Positions 37,184 to 45,800 of a stretch of 64,000 nt of DNA are shown in pieces. The stretch's first letter is position 1. Every line of letters begins with the position of its first letter. The DNA comes from Actinomyces timonensis DSM 23838 (GTDB lineage: Bacteria > Actinomycetota > Actinomycetes > Actinomycetales > Actinomycetaceae), in contig NZ_JH806634.1 of the NCBI RefSeq assembly GCF_000295095.1, positions 290,156 through 354,155 on the forward strand. The letters are read 5' to 3'. The notes beneath the pieces are model-generated. The model saw only the letters and a list, made by a program, of their open reading frames with translations. It was not told the origin of the DNA and made no database searches. A program made the translations under genes and the position numbers.

Positions 37184-40100
37184 TCAGGCGCCGGTGACGG
37201 TGAGGGAGGAGGCCCCGCCTCCCAGGCGGCGCACCGTGATGCGGTCCGGGATCTGCTCGCGCAGCTCTGCCACATGCGACACGATGCCGACCGTCCGCCC
37301 ACCGGCCCGCAGGCGATCGATCTGGGCCATGACGGCGCTGAGCGTGGCCGGGTCGAGCGTGCCGAAGCCCTCGTCGATGAACAGGGTGTCGAGGCTGACC
37401 CCGCCGGACTCGGCGCTCACCACATCGGCCAGCGCCAGGGCCAGCGCGAGGGAGACGTAGAAGGTCTCCCCGCCGGAGAGCGTCTTGGGGTCGCGGGCGC
37501 GCCCCTCGTCGTGCTCGTCGAGGTGATCGACGACGGCGAGCCCCAGGCCCTTGCGGTGGGCGCGGGACCCGGACTCATCGTCGACCCGGATGAGCTCGTA
37601 GCGGCCCGAGGAGATCTCGGTCAGGCGCTCATTGGCGAAGACCAGGACCTCCTCGAAGCGGCTGAGCAGCACCCAGGAGGACAGGGGCGTGGCCGCCGGG
37701 TTGTGGCCGCGCGCGAGATCGGCGACGCGCAGGAGGGCCTCGGCGCTCCCGAGCGCGGCCTCGTAGGCATCCGCCGCCGTGACGACGCCGGCCACGGCGT
37801 GCTCCACCTGGCGGTGCGCCTCCGAGGCCCGCGAGGCGGCGTCGGCCGCCTCCTGGAGGGTCCCGCTCGCAGCGGCGTGGACGTCCTGGGCAGCCGGGAG
37901 CGGATCGGCCTGGTCCTCGGGCAGCCCGGCGATCCTGGGGGCGGCCAGTTCCCGCGCGACGCGGTCGCGCTGCGCGACCGCCGCCGCGACCGCCGTTCTC
38001 AGGGAAGTGAGCTCACTCGGGGGCAGGGCGGCCGAGCGCGCCGAGGCCTCAGTCGTGAACTCCTCCGCCTCCAGCGCGGCGCGCGCCTCCTGGCGCGCCC
38101 GGCCGGCGTCCTGGAGGGCGCCGCTGGCGCGCGATACGGCGGTGGCAGTGGCGCGGGCCGATGCGGCGGCGCTGCCCAGGTCCTGGCGGCGCGCGGTGAT
38201 GGACTCCCAGGGGCCGCGGGCGCTCTGGCAGGCGGCGACGTCAGCGGCGTGGGCCTCGCGCAGGGCACGCGCGCGCTCAGCGTCCTCGACCTGGCGGGCC
38301 TTCAGCCCGGTCTGCTCCTCGCGCAGCGCCTGCGCCCGCTGCCCGTGCCGCTCCAGCTTCTCGCGAAGGGACGTCTGGGAGGCGGCGCGCTCGCGGGCCC
38401 TGGCGAGCGCCGCCCGCGCGTCGGCCAGCGCGGTGGCGGCCTCCTCGGGCGTGGCCTCCTCGGCGTCCTTAAGGGCCTGCGCGTGGGCGTGCTCGGCGGC
38501 GTCGTGCTCGCGGCGCGCGTTCTCCAGGGCGTCCTCGGCCTGCCTCGCGGCGGCCTCGGCGGCCTCGATATCGGCCCGGGTGGTGGGCTCGCCGCCCTCG
38601 ATGGCAGGGGAGGGGTGCTCGACGGCGCCGCAGACGGGGCAGGGCTCGCCGTCGTGGAGCTCACCGGCCAGGGCTCCCGCGGTCGACGAGATCCAGGCCG
38701 CGCGGGCGGCAGTGACCCTCCGCGCGGCCTCGCCCGCGTGCCCGGTGGCGGCGGTGAGCGCCGCCGCCCTCTCCTCGACGCGCCTGGCGAGGGCGGGGAC
38801 GGACTGCGCGGCCGTGTTGCGGGCGGTGGCGGCCTTCTCTTCGGCGATGAGGCCGTCGAGGCGGGCCGCTGCCTCCTGCGCGGCCTCGAGCTGCTCGCGC
38901 AGGAGGCGCTCCTGCTCGGGCAAGGCGGTGGTCAGTTCCTCCTCGATGGCGGCGACACGCGAGCGGATCGGCTCCAGCGCGGCCTCAAGGGCCTCCGCCT
39001 CCGCGAGTTTTCCCGCCAGGCCCTCCTCGGTCCTCACGAGGGCCGACAGGGCCCCCTCCTCCTGGGCGAGGCTGGCCGCCAGCTCCTCCAGAGCGGCGGG
39101 CTCTCCGACGTTGGGCTCTCCGGCAGCGGCATCGCCCCCGGCCTCGCCGCTCGGAGCGGCCTCGGGCAGGCTTTGCCAAGCGGCCTCGGCCTGGGCGAGC
39201 AGGGGAGCGGCGGCAGCCGTCAGCTGATCGCGCAGCTGCGCCACATGGGCGGCGACGCCGTCCTCGGCTGGGGCCTCCACCAGCGCGCGCAGGGCGCTCA
39301 CCGCCTCCCCGGCCGCCCGCGCGGCGCGGGCCGCGGCGTCGATGGCGGGCAGTGCCCGGGCGGCGCGCTCGGCCGCGGCAAGGCTCTCGGCGCGTGATGA
39401 GTCCTCCTCGGCCCGCGCCTCCACGGCGGCCTGCTCGGCGAGGAGCTCGGCGCGCCGCTCAAGCGCCTCGTGGGTGGTGCGCGCGGCCTCCAGCGCGTCG
39501 CGGGAGCGCTGCTCTGCCTCAGCGGCGGCCGCGCGCCGCTGGCCCGCCTCCTCGGCGCGAGCGGCAGAGGCCTCACTGATAGCCCGCGCTGCGCCGCGCA
39601 TGGCGGCGGCTTCGGGCACGGAGCTATTGGCGACGAGGGGAGCGGTGGTCTCCTCGGGGAGATCGGCGGCGCCCACCTGGGGGAGCCCGGCAAGGCCGGC
39701 CCCGGCTGAGGCAAGCCTGGTGCGAGCCGCCTCGACCCGCTTGCGCTCCTGCGCGGAGTCGGCGTTGAGCTGCTCCTCGATGCGCTGGTAGAGGCCGGTG
39801 CCGAAGACATCGCGCAGGAGCTCCTGGCGGTCGGCCGAGGTGGAGCGCAGGAAGCGGGCGAACTTCCCTTGCGGGAGCACGACGGTCTGGGTGAACTGCT
39901 CGCGGCTGAGCCCCACCGCGCGGGTGATCTCCGCGCCGGCGTCCTCGGCGCGTGTGACGGGCTCGTCGAGGGCCTCACCGCCGACCTCCGACAGGCGCCA
40001 GAGCTTGATGGTGGCGCCCTGGGTGGTGGTCCCGCTGCCGCGCTTCTTGGCGCGCTCGTAGGCGGGGGTGCGCCGCACCCGGTAGATGCCGGCACTCGTG

Positions 40101-40354
40101 GAGAAGACGAGCTCGACGACGCTCTCCACCTCCGGGCTGGCCAGGGTGGAGCGGATGCGGTCCTTGGAGGAGTCGTCGGCGTCGGCGACGGCGCCGTAGA
40201 GCGCGAAGACGATGGCGTCGATGATGGTGGTCTTGCCCGAGCCGGTGGGGCCGGTGAGCAGGAAGCGCCCCGAGTCGCCGAAGGCGTCGAAGTCGATCCG
40301 CTCGGTGCCCGGGTAGGGGCCGATCGCGGTCATGGTGAGCGAGTGGATCCTCAT
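37184..40354 (-). CDS. sbcC: Exonuclease subunit SbcC (SMC-like ATPase)
   Basis: A 1056-residue Rad50/SbcC ATPase that works with SbcD to process DNA ends and hairpins. It has Walker A GPTGSGKTTI near residue 35, two very long Ala/Glu/Arg-rich coiled coils, a zinc hook CPVCG at about residue 571, the ABC signature LSGGETFYVSLALALAL and Walker B LFIDEGFGTLD near the C-terminus. The ATG at 40354 overlaps the sbcD stop by 4 bp. Confidence 0.95.
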   Translation of the reverse strand: MRIHSLTMTAIGPYPGTERIDFDAFGDSGRFLLTGPTGSGKTTIIDAIVFALYGAVADADDSSKDRIRSTLASPEVESVVELVFSTSAGIYRVRRTPAYERAKKRGSGTTTQGATIKLWRLSEVGGEALDEPVTRAEDAGAEITRAVGLSREQFTQTVVLPQGKFARFLRSTSADRQELLRDVFGTGLYQRIEEQLNADSAQERKRVEAARTRLASAGAGLAGLPQVGAADLPEETTAPLVANSSVPEAAAMRGAARAISEASAARAEEAGQRRAAAAEAEQRSRDALEAARTTHEALERRAELLAEQAAVEARAEEDSSRAESLAAAERAARALPAIDAAARAARAAGEAVSALRALVEAPAEDGVAAHVAQLRDQLTAAAAPLLAQAEAAWQSLPEAAPSGEAGGDAAAGEPNVGEPAALEELAASLAQEEGALSALVRTEEGLAGKLAEAEALEAALEPIRSRVAAIEEELTTALPEQERLLREQLEAAQEAAARLDGLIAEEKAATARNTAAQSVPALARRVEERAAALTAATGHAGEAARRVTAARAAWISSTAGALAGELHDGEPCPVCGAVEHPSPAIEGGEPTTRADIEAAEAAARQAEDALENARREHDAAEHAHAQALKDAEEATPEEAATALADARAALARARERAASQTSLREKLERHGQRAQALREEQTGLKARQVEDAERARALREAHAADVAACQSARGPWESITARRQDLGSAAASARATATAVSRASGALQDAGRARQEARAALEAEEFTTEASARSAALPPSELTSLRTAVAAAVAQRDRVARELAAPRIAGLPEDQADPLPAAQDVHAAASGTLQEAADAASRASEAHRQVEHAVAGVVTAADAYEAALGSAEALLRVADLARGHNPAATPLSSWVLLSRFEEVLVFANERLTEISSGRYELIRVDDESGSRAHRKGLGLAVVDHLDEHDEGRARDPKTLSGGETFYVSLALALALADVVSAESGGVSLDTLFIDEGFGTLDPATLSAVMAQIDRLRAGGRTVGIVSHVAELREQIPDRITVRRLGGGASSLTVTGA

Positions 40355-41718
40355 CGCGCGCTCCTCCCGGTCTTGAGCGCGGCCTCGTAGGCGCCGCGCA
40401 TGACGGCGAGGTCGTCGGGGCTGGGGCTGGTGCCGGTGACGTCGGCGAGGAAGCCCTCGGCCACGGTCATCGGGTCGACCGCGGAGGTGACGGCGATCCG
40501 CTCCCGCCTCGCGCGCTCGGGCGCCTCATGGCTGAAGGCGAGGAGGTCGGGGAAGCGCTCCTTGAGCCTGGCGAGGGCGCCGGGCGGGCGATCGCCGACG
40601 AGGATGGCGCGCACCCACGCGCCCGCGGCGTCGTCATGGGCGGGGGAGAGGAGTTCCTCCATGGTTCCGCGCACGGTGGCCACACGGTGCGTGACCGGTG
40701 CGGGCACGCGCTCCAGGGACTCCACTCCTTGCGCCCCCAGGCTCACGATGATCGATGATTTGGCGCCGGTCTCATCGAAGGAGAAGGCGAGCGGCGACCC
40801 GGAGTAGGCCAGGCGCGGGCCTGGCGCGCCGCCGGGAGCGGTGGGGCGGGCGAGCTCCTGGGGGCGGTGGAGGTGGCCGAGTGCCACGTAATCGATCCCG
40901 CCCGCCTCCGGCGCCGCCATCGATCCGCCGAGGTTGGCGAATACGCCCGCCGGCACGGAATCGACCCCGCCCACGCGGATATCCCGCTCGGACTCACTGG
41001 CCTGGCCGCCGACGACGAAGGCGTGAGCCATGAGCAGGCTCGGCAGGCGGGAGGAGCGTCCCGCGCGCAGGCGCGCCAGGTCCGGCGCCACGAGCCTGAG
41101 CGCGGCTGAGACGACGGCCTCATGGGAGCGCGGCAGGCGGGCGGGGGTCGCGGGAGGAGCGGCGTCGCCGGGCCCGTCGCCCAGGGCGCCGTCGTCGTCG
41201 CTCGCTGGGGCGCCCTCCTCCCGGGCCTCAGCGCCAGACTCGCCAGCGTCATCCTCCCCGACCCGCTCCCCGAGGCGCGCGGCGAGCAGTGGGGGCAGGG
41301 ACTCGCGGGCGGCGTCGGGATCGAGGTAGGGCAGGGCGTGGACGATGAGGGCGTCCCGGCCGTCGGCGTCCGGCAGGACGATGCCGCGGTCCAGCCCGCT
41401 CGTGCGGGCGCGGATGAGGAGGCGCTCGCCCATGAGGTCCGCGGCGAAGCCGAGGCGCCGCGCGGAGTCGTGGTTCCCGGGGGTGAGGATGACCCGGGTC
41501 CGCTCGGTCAGGCGGCGCAGGGCGCTATCGAGGAGGGCCACCGAGTCATTCGGCGGGATGGCGCGGTCGTAGACGTCCCCGGAGATGACGACGGCGTCGA
41601 TCCGCTCCTCGGCGACGAGCTCGACGAGGTGGTCGGCGAAGAAGGCATGGGCGTCGTCGAGGACGCGGCCGTGGAAGGTCCGGCCCAGATGCCAGTCCGA
41701 GGTGTGGAGGATCCGCAT
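40351..41718 (-). CDS. sbcD: Exonuclease subunit SbcD (Mre11-like nuclease)
   Basis: A 455-residue metallophosphoesterase nuclease. Metal-binding motifs are intact: LHTSDWHLGR, VISGDVYDR, LTPGNHDS, LLMAHAF and ALGHLHRPQ. An acidic insertion of ~40 residues rich in Glu, Ala and Asp lies around residues 150-190. GACAGT lies exactly 6 bp before the ATG and there is no Shine-Dalgarno sequence. The sbcD-sbcC pair is translationally coupled. Confidence 0.95.
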   Translation of the reverse strand: MRILHTSDWHLGRTFHGRVLDDAHAFFADHLVELVAEERIDAVVISGDVYDRAIPPNDSVALLDSALRRLTERTRVILTPGNHDSARRLGFAADLMGERLLIRARTSGLDRGIVLPDADGRDALIVHALPYLDPDAARESLPPLLAARLGERVGEDDAGESGAEAREEGAPASDDDGALGDGPGDAAPPATPARLPRSHEAVVSAALRLVAPDLARLRAGRSSRLPSLLMAHAFVVGGQASESERDIRVGGVDSVPAGVFANLGGSMAAPEAGGIDYVALGHLHRPQELARPTAPGGAPGPRLAYSGSPLAFSFDETGAKSSIIVSLGAQGVESLERVPAPVTHRVATVRGTMEELLSPAHDDAAGAWVRAILVGDRPPGALARLKERFPDLLAFSHEAPERARRERIAVTSAVDPMTVAEGFLADVTGTSPSPDDLAVMRGAYEAALKTGRSAR

Positions 41719-41724
41719 GCCGAC

Positions 41725-41730
41725 ACTGTC
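41725..41730 (-). promoter_or_regulatory. Putative leaderless -10 element of sbcD
   Basis: The minus-strand hexamer GACAGT is followed by 6 bp and the ATG at 41718. It matches TANNNT at five of the constrained spacing features but starts with G, so it is moderate. Confidence 0.35.
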
Positions 41731-41808
41731 TCACAACCCACCGACATGAATCCGCCGCCCTTGATGCGAGCGGGCCGACGTCGATGGATCGACCCCGCCC
41801 GAAGAATA

Positions 41809-41837
41809 TGTACATTTGAATATGCTCGTTGTACACT
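41809..41837 (+). promoter_or_regulatory. Toxin-antitoxin promoter with paired TGTACA operators
   Basis: TGTACA palindromes at 41809-41814 and 41830-41835 are 21 bp apart centre to centre. The first doubles as a -35 element; TACACT (41832-41837) overlaps the second as the -10, with a 17-bp spacer. The predicted start point coincides with the antitoxin ATG at 41844. TGTACA is the known core of YefM operators in E. coli, so autorepression by this antitoxin is likely. Confidence 0.65.
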
Positions 41838-41843
41838 CCTTCC

Positions 41844-42092
41844 ATGGTGACTGTGACGATCTCCGAGGCCAGGGCGACGCTCCCCACGCTCGTCGACCAT
41901 GCGCGCGATGAGGCGGTTACCCTCTCCCGTCGAGGAACGGCTGCGGCGGTGCTCATCAGTCCTGACGCCTACGAGCGGATGCTCCAGGCCTTGGAGGACC
42001 AGGCGGACGCTGCGGCCTTCGACGCCGCGATGGCCGAGGAGGGCCCGAACATCCCCTGGGAAGAGGTCAAGGCCGATCTCGGCCTGGACTGA
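41844..42092 (+). CDS. Phd/YefM-family antitoxin
   Basis: An 82-residue antitoxin. Its N-terminal DNA-binding region (VTVTISEARATLPTLVDHARDEAVTLSRRG, then AAVLISPDAYERM) matches YefM/Phd, and an acidic C-terminal tail (AAMAEEGPNIPWEEVKADLGLD) would wrap and neutralise the toxin. The ATG at 41844 is chosen because the promoter puts transcription start there; a TTG at 41829 lies inside the operator. The toxin gene follows 25 bp downstream. Confidence 0.88.
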   Translation: MVTVTISEARATLPTLVDHARDEAVTLSRRGTAAAVLISPDAYERMLQALEDQADAAAFDAAMAEEGPNIPWEEVKADLGLD

Positions 42093-42117
42093 CCCCGGCG
42101 CTGAGCGTTCAACTCAT

Positions 42118-42372
42118 ATGGCCTACCGCATCGAGGTCCGCCCGAGCGTCCTCAAGGCGCTGCGACGCATCAACGCCAAGGATCGCGCGCGCATCCAGGG
42201 CGCCATCGCCCTCCTGGCCGCCGACCCCAGGCCTCCTGGCGCGAAGCCCTTGAGGGGCCGACCGGCGTGGCGAGCGCGCGTGGGCGACTACCGCATCATC
42301 TACACGATCGATGACGGCGTGCTACTCGTCGTCGTCGTGACCGTGGGGCACCGCCGCGAGGTATACCGCTGA
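42118..42372 (+). CDS. RelE/ParE-superfamily toxin
   Basis: An 84-residue toxin of the RelE fold: YRIEVRPSVLKALRRINAKDRARI, then KPLRGRPAWRARVGDYRIIYTI and the final VTVGHRREVY. The RVGDYRIIY strand and the C-terminal H-R-x-x-x-Y carry residues used for mRNA cleavage at the ribosome in RelE-type enzymes. It is probably cotranscribed with the antitoxin from the upstream promoter. The frame and key residues are intact. Confidence 0.9.
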   Translation: MAYRIEVRPSVLKALRRINAKDRARIQGAIALLAADPRPPGAKPLRGRPAWRARVGDYRIIYTIDDGVLLVVVVTVGHRREVYR

Positions 42373-42384
42373 GGGATAAGGGTC

Positions 42385-42420
42385 AGGGGACCGTCCGGCA
42401 CTCAGGCCGAACGATCCCCT
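42385..42420. terminator. Hairpin between the toxin gene and uppP
   Basis: AGGGGACCGTCCGG (42385-42398) pairs with CCGAACGATCCCCT (42407-42420) with two mismatches and an 8-nt loop. It lies between convergent stops. Confidence 0.6.
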
Positions 42421-42438
42421 GCGACGGGTCTCGGGCGA

Positions 42439-43275
42439 TCAGGCCGCGACGACGCCCGCGGCCACGAGCGCGACGATGATCCCGCCCAGCACCACGCGGT
42501 AGACGAGGAAGCTCGTGAACTTGTTGGAGGAGACGAACTTCAGCAGCCAGGCGATGGTCGCGTAGGCGACGACGCCGGAGACGACGGTCGCGACAAGGGT
42601 CGGGCCCCAGCCGACGGTGGCGGAGATGTCGCCCGCCGCGGTGACCGCCTCAAGCGCGCCTGCGGCCAGGAGCGCCGGGATGCCGAGGAAGAAGGACAGG
42701 CGCGTGGCCGTCACGCGGTCGAAGCGCAGGAAGAGGCCAGCGGAGATCGTGGCGCCCGAGCGGGAGATGCCGGGGAAGACGGGGGCGAGGGCCTGGAAGA
42801 GGCCGATGACGAGGGCGTCCTTGATGGACACGTCCCTCATGTCCTTGTCCAGATCGGTGCGGGTGTCAGCGAGCCACATGACCGCCGACCAGATGATGAG
42901 GGCGCCCGCGATGACCCACAGGGAGCGCGCCGTGACCTCGATGAAGTCCTTGAACAGCAGGCCGATGACGGCCACCGGGATGGAGCCGAGGATGACGCCC
43001 CAGCCCAGCGTGTAGTCGGGGTCCTGGCGGGCCTTCTTGTTGGCCAGCCCCTTGCACCAGGCGGTCACGATCCGCACGATGTCGTGCCAGAAGTAGACGA
43101 CGGCGGCCAGGATCGCCCCCACCTGGATGACGGCGGTGAAGGCCGTCATGCCAACGTCGTCGATCCTGTAACCCAGGAGCTTCTCGACGATGTTGAGGTG
43201 CCCTGTGGAGGACACGGGAAGGAACTCGGTGATGCCCTCGACGATGCCGAGGAGGATGGCGTGCAGCCAGTTCAT
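42439..43275 (-). CDS. uppP: Undecaprenyl-diphosphatase UppP (BacA)
   Basis: A 278-residue membrane enzyme that recycles undecaprenyl pyrophosphate to the monophosphate carrier for wall synthesis; it confers bacitracin tolerance in other bacteria. The catalytic EGITEFLPVSSTGHL near the N-terminus and PGISRSGAT in the middle are intact, among about eight helices. The ATG at 43275 directly precedes the family start NWLHAILLGIVEG and has GGGAG upstream; a longer frame upstream is not supported. Confidence 0.96.
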   Translation of the reverse strand: MNWLHAILLGIVEGITEFLPVSSTGHLNIVEKLLGYRIDDVGMTAFTAVIQVGAILAAVVYFWHDIVRIVTAWCKGLANKKARQDPDYTLGWGVILGSIPVAVIGLLFKDFIEVTARSLWVIAGALIIWSAVMWLADTRTDLDKDMRDVSIKDALVIGLFQALAPVFPGISRSGATISAGLFLRFDRVTATRLSFFLGIPALLAAGALEAVTAAGDISATVGWGPTLVATVVSGVVAYATIAWLLKFVSSNKFTSFLVYRVVLGGIIVALVAAGVVAA

Positions 43276-43429
43276 GGGACTCCCATCAAGGAACGACGGC
43301 GGGGCCCGTGGCTCCGCGATGCTCACGGAAGGCTACCGGCGCGAGGCCTCCGGCGGCATCCCGCGGCCATCCTGACGAGTGTGGAACGGCCCTCACCATG
43401 GAGCGCTCCGCCGATGGGGGGCTGCGCGG

Positions 43430-44554
43430 TCACCAGGCTCGGGGCGCGGTGGATAGTGATGACGAATGAGTGCGGAGGTACTCCCTCAGATATGGCGCTG
43501 CGAAGTCCACGAGCCCATACCCGGCGGGTCTGATCATCCCAGCGGCGATGAGCCTGGCTCGATACACGGAGACGTAGCCACTTGTCTGCCCCATGCGAGT
43601 GGCGACATCCGCGATCCGGGACGGACCGTCGTCCTCGGCCATGCTCACAAGCATGGAGCGGTCGGTATCCGACAGGTCTTGGAGCGCTGGGGCATGAACG
43701 AGGTCTCCCAGCCGGCTCCGCGCTGCTGCGATCCCGGCGGAGACGGCGTCGGGAACGACGACCTCCTCAGGACAGCGGCGCCACACGTGGTACCCCACCA
43801 ACTGGATCATGAATGGATAGCCTTCGGTGGCGAGCGCGCAGTCGTGGGCGAGTTCCTCAGAAAGGGGGCGTCCTGCAGTGGAGAAGGTGGACTGGAAAGC
43901 GCTCTGGACCTCATCCAGTGGGACCTCGCCCAAGGTGAGTCGCTCTGCGCGTCGCAGGAAGGTGGTGATCTCGTCGTTGAGGAGATCCTCTACCGCTCGC
44001 GGAAGGCCCGCCATGATGAGGCCGATCGGAGCGCGGTCGCGGATCAGATGCTGGACCTCCGCCGCAAGCGCCTGCAACTCGGCGCGTGGGATCGCGTGGA
44101 TCTCGTCGACGGTGATGAGCAAGCCGGTCTCGTTCTCGGCGAGTCTTGCGGTCAGAGCGGATGCGGATGAGCGCCATGACCGTGATTCGCGAGGTGGCCG
44201 GTCGAGCGTGATGCCCCCGCCGCCAAGAGGTGTCGTGACGCTGAGCGATGTCCAGCGAGACCGCTGGGGGTTGTCGAGGGCCGCCAGACAGCCGTCGATC
44301 TGGCTCCTCAGCCGATCCATCAGGCCATCCCGCGCGGTCTCGTCTATGACGACCCAGCCTTGGGTCCGGGCAGCCTCGCCCATCTCCGTGAGCATGACCG
44401 TCTTTCCAGTACCCCGCGCGCCGGTCACCAGTGTGAGAAGTCCTGGAGCTCCGGGACCATCGTCAAGGCTCTCACGGAACTCATCGATGAGTTGATCGCG
44501 TCCGACGAGGAGAGGAGGAGTGGCTCCTGCTGTCGGCTTGAAAGGGTTGGGCAT
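43430..44554 (-). CDS. AAA+ ATPase with C-terminal winged helix (ORC/Cdc6-like layout)
   Basis: A 374-residue orphan ATPase. The P-loop is GARGTGKT at ~46-53 and Walker B is LLITVDEIHAIP. A lid region and a C-terminal winged helix (GPSRIADVATRMGQTSGYVSVYRARLIAAGMI, then DFAAPYLREYLR) follow. The architecture resembles archaeal Orc1/Cdc6-like and related prokaryotic ATPases, but I cannot assign a pathway. It has its own strong promoter with 9-bp repeats and AAAGGGAG before the ATG. No partner gene adjoins; uppP lies 154 bp downstream. Confidence 0.8.
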   Translation of the reverse strand: MPNPFKPTAGATPPLLVGRDQLIDEFRESLDDGPGAPGLLTLVTGARGTGKTVMLTEMGEAARTQGWVVIDETARDGLMDRLRSQIDGCLAALDNPQRSRWTSLSVTTPLGGGGITLDRPPRESRSWRSSASALTARLAENETGLLITVDEIHAIPRAELQALAAEVQHLIRDRAPIGLIMAGLPRAVEDLLNDEITTFLRRAERLTLGEVPLDEVQSAFQSTFSTAGRPLSEELAHDCALATEGYPFMIQLVGYHVWRRCPEEVVVPDAVSAGIAAARSRLGDLVHAPALQDLSDTDRSMLVSMAEDDGPSRIADVATRMGQTSGYVSVYRARLIAAGMIRPAGYGLVDFAAPYLREYLRTHSSSLSTAPRAW

Positions 44555-44573
44555 CGGCGCTCCCTTTGCGGGG

Positions 44574-44620
44574 TTTAGATCTTTTAGATCTTTTATAACT
44601 TCCGTGGCAGGTGATGGCAA
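44574..44620 (-). promoter_or_regulatory. Strong promoter with three 9-bp tandem repeats upstream of the AAA+ gene
   Basis: On the minus strand a TTGCCA -35 (44615-44620) and TATAAA -10 (44592-44597) are separated by exactly 17 bp, the best sigma-70-type promoter in the window. On the plus strand, units TTTAGATCT (44574-44582), TTTAGATCT (44583-44591) and degenerate TTTATAACT (44592-44600) are in tandem; the two AGATCT palindromes sit just downstream of the -10, where a repressor would block initiation. Confidence 0.7.
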
Positions 44621-44649
44621 GCGCGAGGCGGTGCTCGACTCGACGGCCC

Positions 44650-45462
44650 TCAGTCGGTCTCGGAGCCGAGGTGCTTCATGATCGCCTTGTGGAGGCGGCC
44701 GTTGGAGGCGACGGCGCTGCCTCCCCAGGGGCCGGGCTCGCCGTCGAGCGAGGTGAAGGTGCCGCCGGCCTCGGTGACGATGGGGACGAGGGCCGCCATG
44801 TCGTAGAGCTCCAGCTCCGGCTCGGCGGCCAGGTCCACCGCCCCGGAGGCCAGGAGCATGTAGGACCAGAAGTCGCCGTAGGCGCGCGTGCGCCAGCACG
44901 ACTGCATGAGGGAGAGCATCCCGCGCAGGCGGCGCCGCTCGGCCCACCCGGACAGCGAGGAGTAGGACAGCGAGGCGTCCCCGAGCGAGGTGACGCTCGA
45001 GACCTCCAGGCGCTTGGCCGAGGACAGGGACCGACCGGTCCAGGTGCCGCCGCCGCTCACGGCCCACCAGCGCTTGCCCAGTGCTGGCGCGCTCACCAGC
45101 CCGACGACGACCTCGCCGTCCTCGACGAGCCCGATGAGCGTGGCCCACACGGGCACGCCCCGCACGAAGCTCTTCGTGCCGTCGATCGGGTCGATGACCC
45201 ACTGGCGGGGGGCGTGGCCAGTGGGCGGCAACTCCTCGCCGAGCACCGAGTCGCGGCCGCGGGCGCGCGCGAGGTAGTCGCGCACGAGCTTCTCCGTGGC
45301 GCGGTCGACCTCGGTGACGGGGGTGAGGTCGGGCTTGGTCTCGACCTTGAAGTCCTGGGCCTCGAAGCGAGGGAGTGTGAGGGCGTCCGCCTGGTCCGCG
45401 ATGGTGTGGGCCAGGTGCAGGTCGTCGCGCCAGCGGCGCTCGGGCGATGTGGGGGCGCTCAT
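44650..45462 (-). CDS. hisN: Inositol monophosphatase-family phosphatase, probable histidinol-phosphatase HisN
   Basis: A 270-residue enzyme with the lithium-sensitive phosphatase metal motifs: GEELPP (Glu ligand), WVIDPIDGTKSFVRG and, near the C-terminus, YDMAALVPIVTEAGG. In actinobacteria this subgroup is the histidinol-phosphate phosphatase of histidine synthesis; inositol-phosphatase activity cannot be excluded. The ATG at 45462 has TACGGT exactly 6 bp upstream, a likely leaderless start. No other his genes are nearby. Confidence 0.85.
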   Translation of the reverse strand: MSAPTSPERRWRDDLHLAHTIADQADALTLPRFEAQDFKVETKPDLTPVTEVDRATEKLVRDYLARARGRDSVLGEELPPTGHAPRQWVIDPIDGTKSFVRGVPVWATLIGLVEDGEVVVGLVSAPALGKRWWAVSGGGTWTGRSLSSAKRLEVSSVTSLGDASLSYSSLSGWAERRRLRGMLSLMQSCWRTRAYGDFWSYMLLASGAVDLAAEPELELYDMAALVPIVTEAGGTFTSLDGEPGPWGGSAVASNGRLHKAIMKHLGSETD

Positions 45463-45468
45463 AGCACC

Positions 45469-45474
45469 ACCGTA
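45469..45474 (-). promoter_or_regulatory. Putative leaderless -10 element of hisN
   Basis: The minus-strand TACGGT is followed by 6 bp and the ATG at 45462. It is the same hexamer and spacing as at manA. Confidence 0.5.
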
Positions 45475-45545
45475 GCGCCCGAGCACCGCCTGGCCCGGCA
45501 GGCGGGTGGTGAGTCCGCACCATCGCTGGGATTCATGGCCATTCT

Positions 45546-45551
45546 TACGCT
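45546..45551 (+). promoter_or_regulatory. Putative leaderless -10 element of the Tat-signal gene
   Basis: TACGCT lies 6 bp before the ATG at 45558. With the hisN element it forms a divergent pair of leaderless-type starts. Confidence 0.45.
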
Positions 45552-45557
45552 GGTGCC

Positions 45558-45800
45558 ATGTCCACGGATCACCCCGCTCCTTCCGCTCCGTCCCCGCGAT
45601 CGGCCTCGTCGTCGACGGCGGACCCCGCTGTGGCCTCAGGGCCTGCGGCATCTGGGGAAGGAGGGGGCCAGCCGCGCGGCCGCCGGCTGAGCAGGCGCTC
45701 CCTCCTGCTCGCCCTGGGAGGGGGCGCCGTCGTGGCGGGACTGGGCGCTGACCGCCGACTCTTCAACCGCCCAGGCGCGCGTGCGCTCGATCGGCAGTGA
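45558..45800 (+). pseudogene. 5' fragment of a frameshifted Tat-signal protein
   Basis: An 80-codon frame that encodes a Ser/Ala/Pro-rich start, a twin-arginine-like signal (RRLSRRSLLLALGGGAVVAGLG) and then runs into a TGA at 45798. The continuing protein is in the next frame, where an open stretch joins smoothly at about 45740-45780 and leads into the 45781-46851 frame. One extra base, or two missing, in this interval would explain the break. It could be a real mutation or a base-calling error. Confidence 0.6.

Noticed and set aside
45463-45523. Upstream extension of hisN and a merged frame joining hisN and the AAA+ gene on the minus strand
   Set aside because: The two proteins are in different frames with clear separate starts at 45462 and 44554; the merged frame is Arg-rich noise over hisN.
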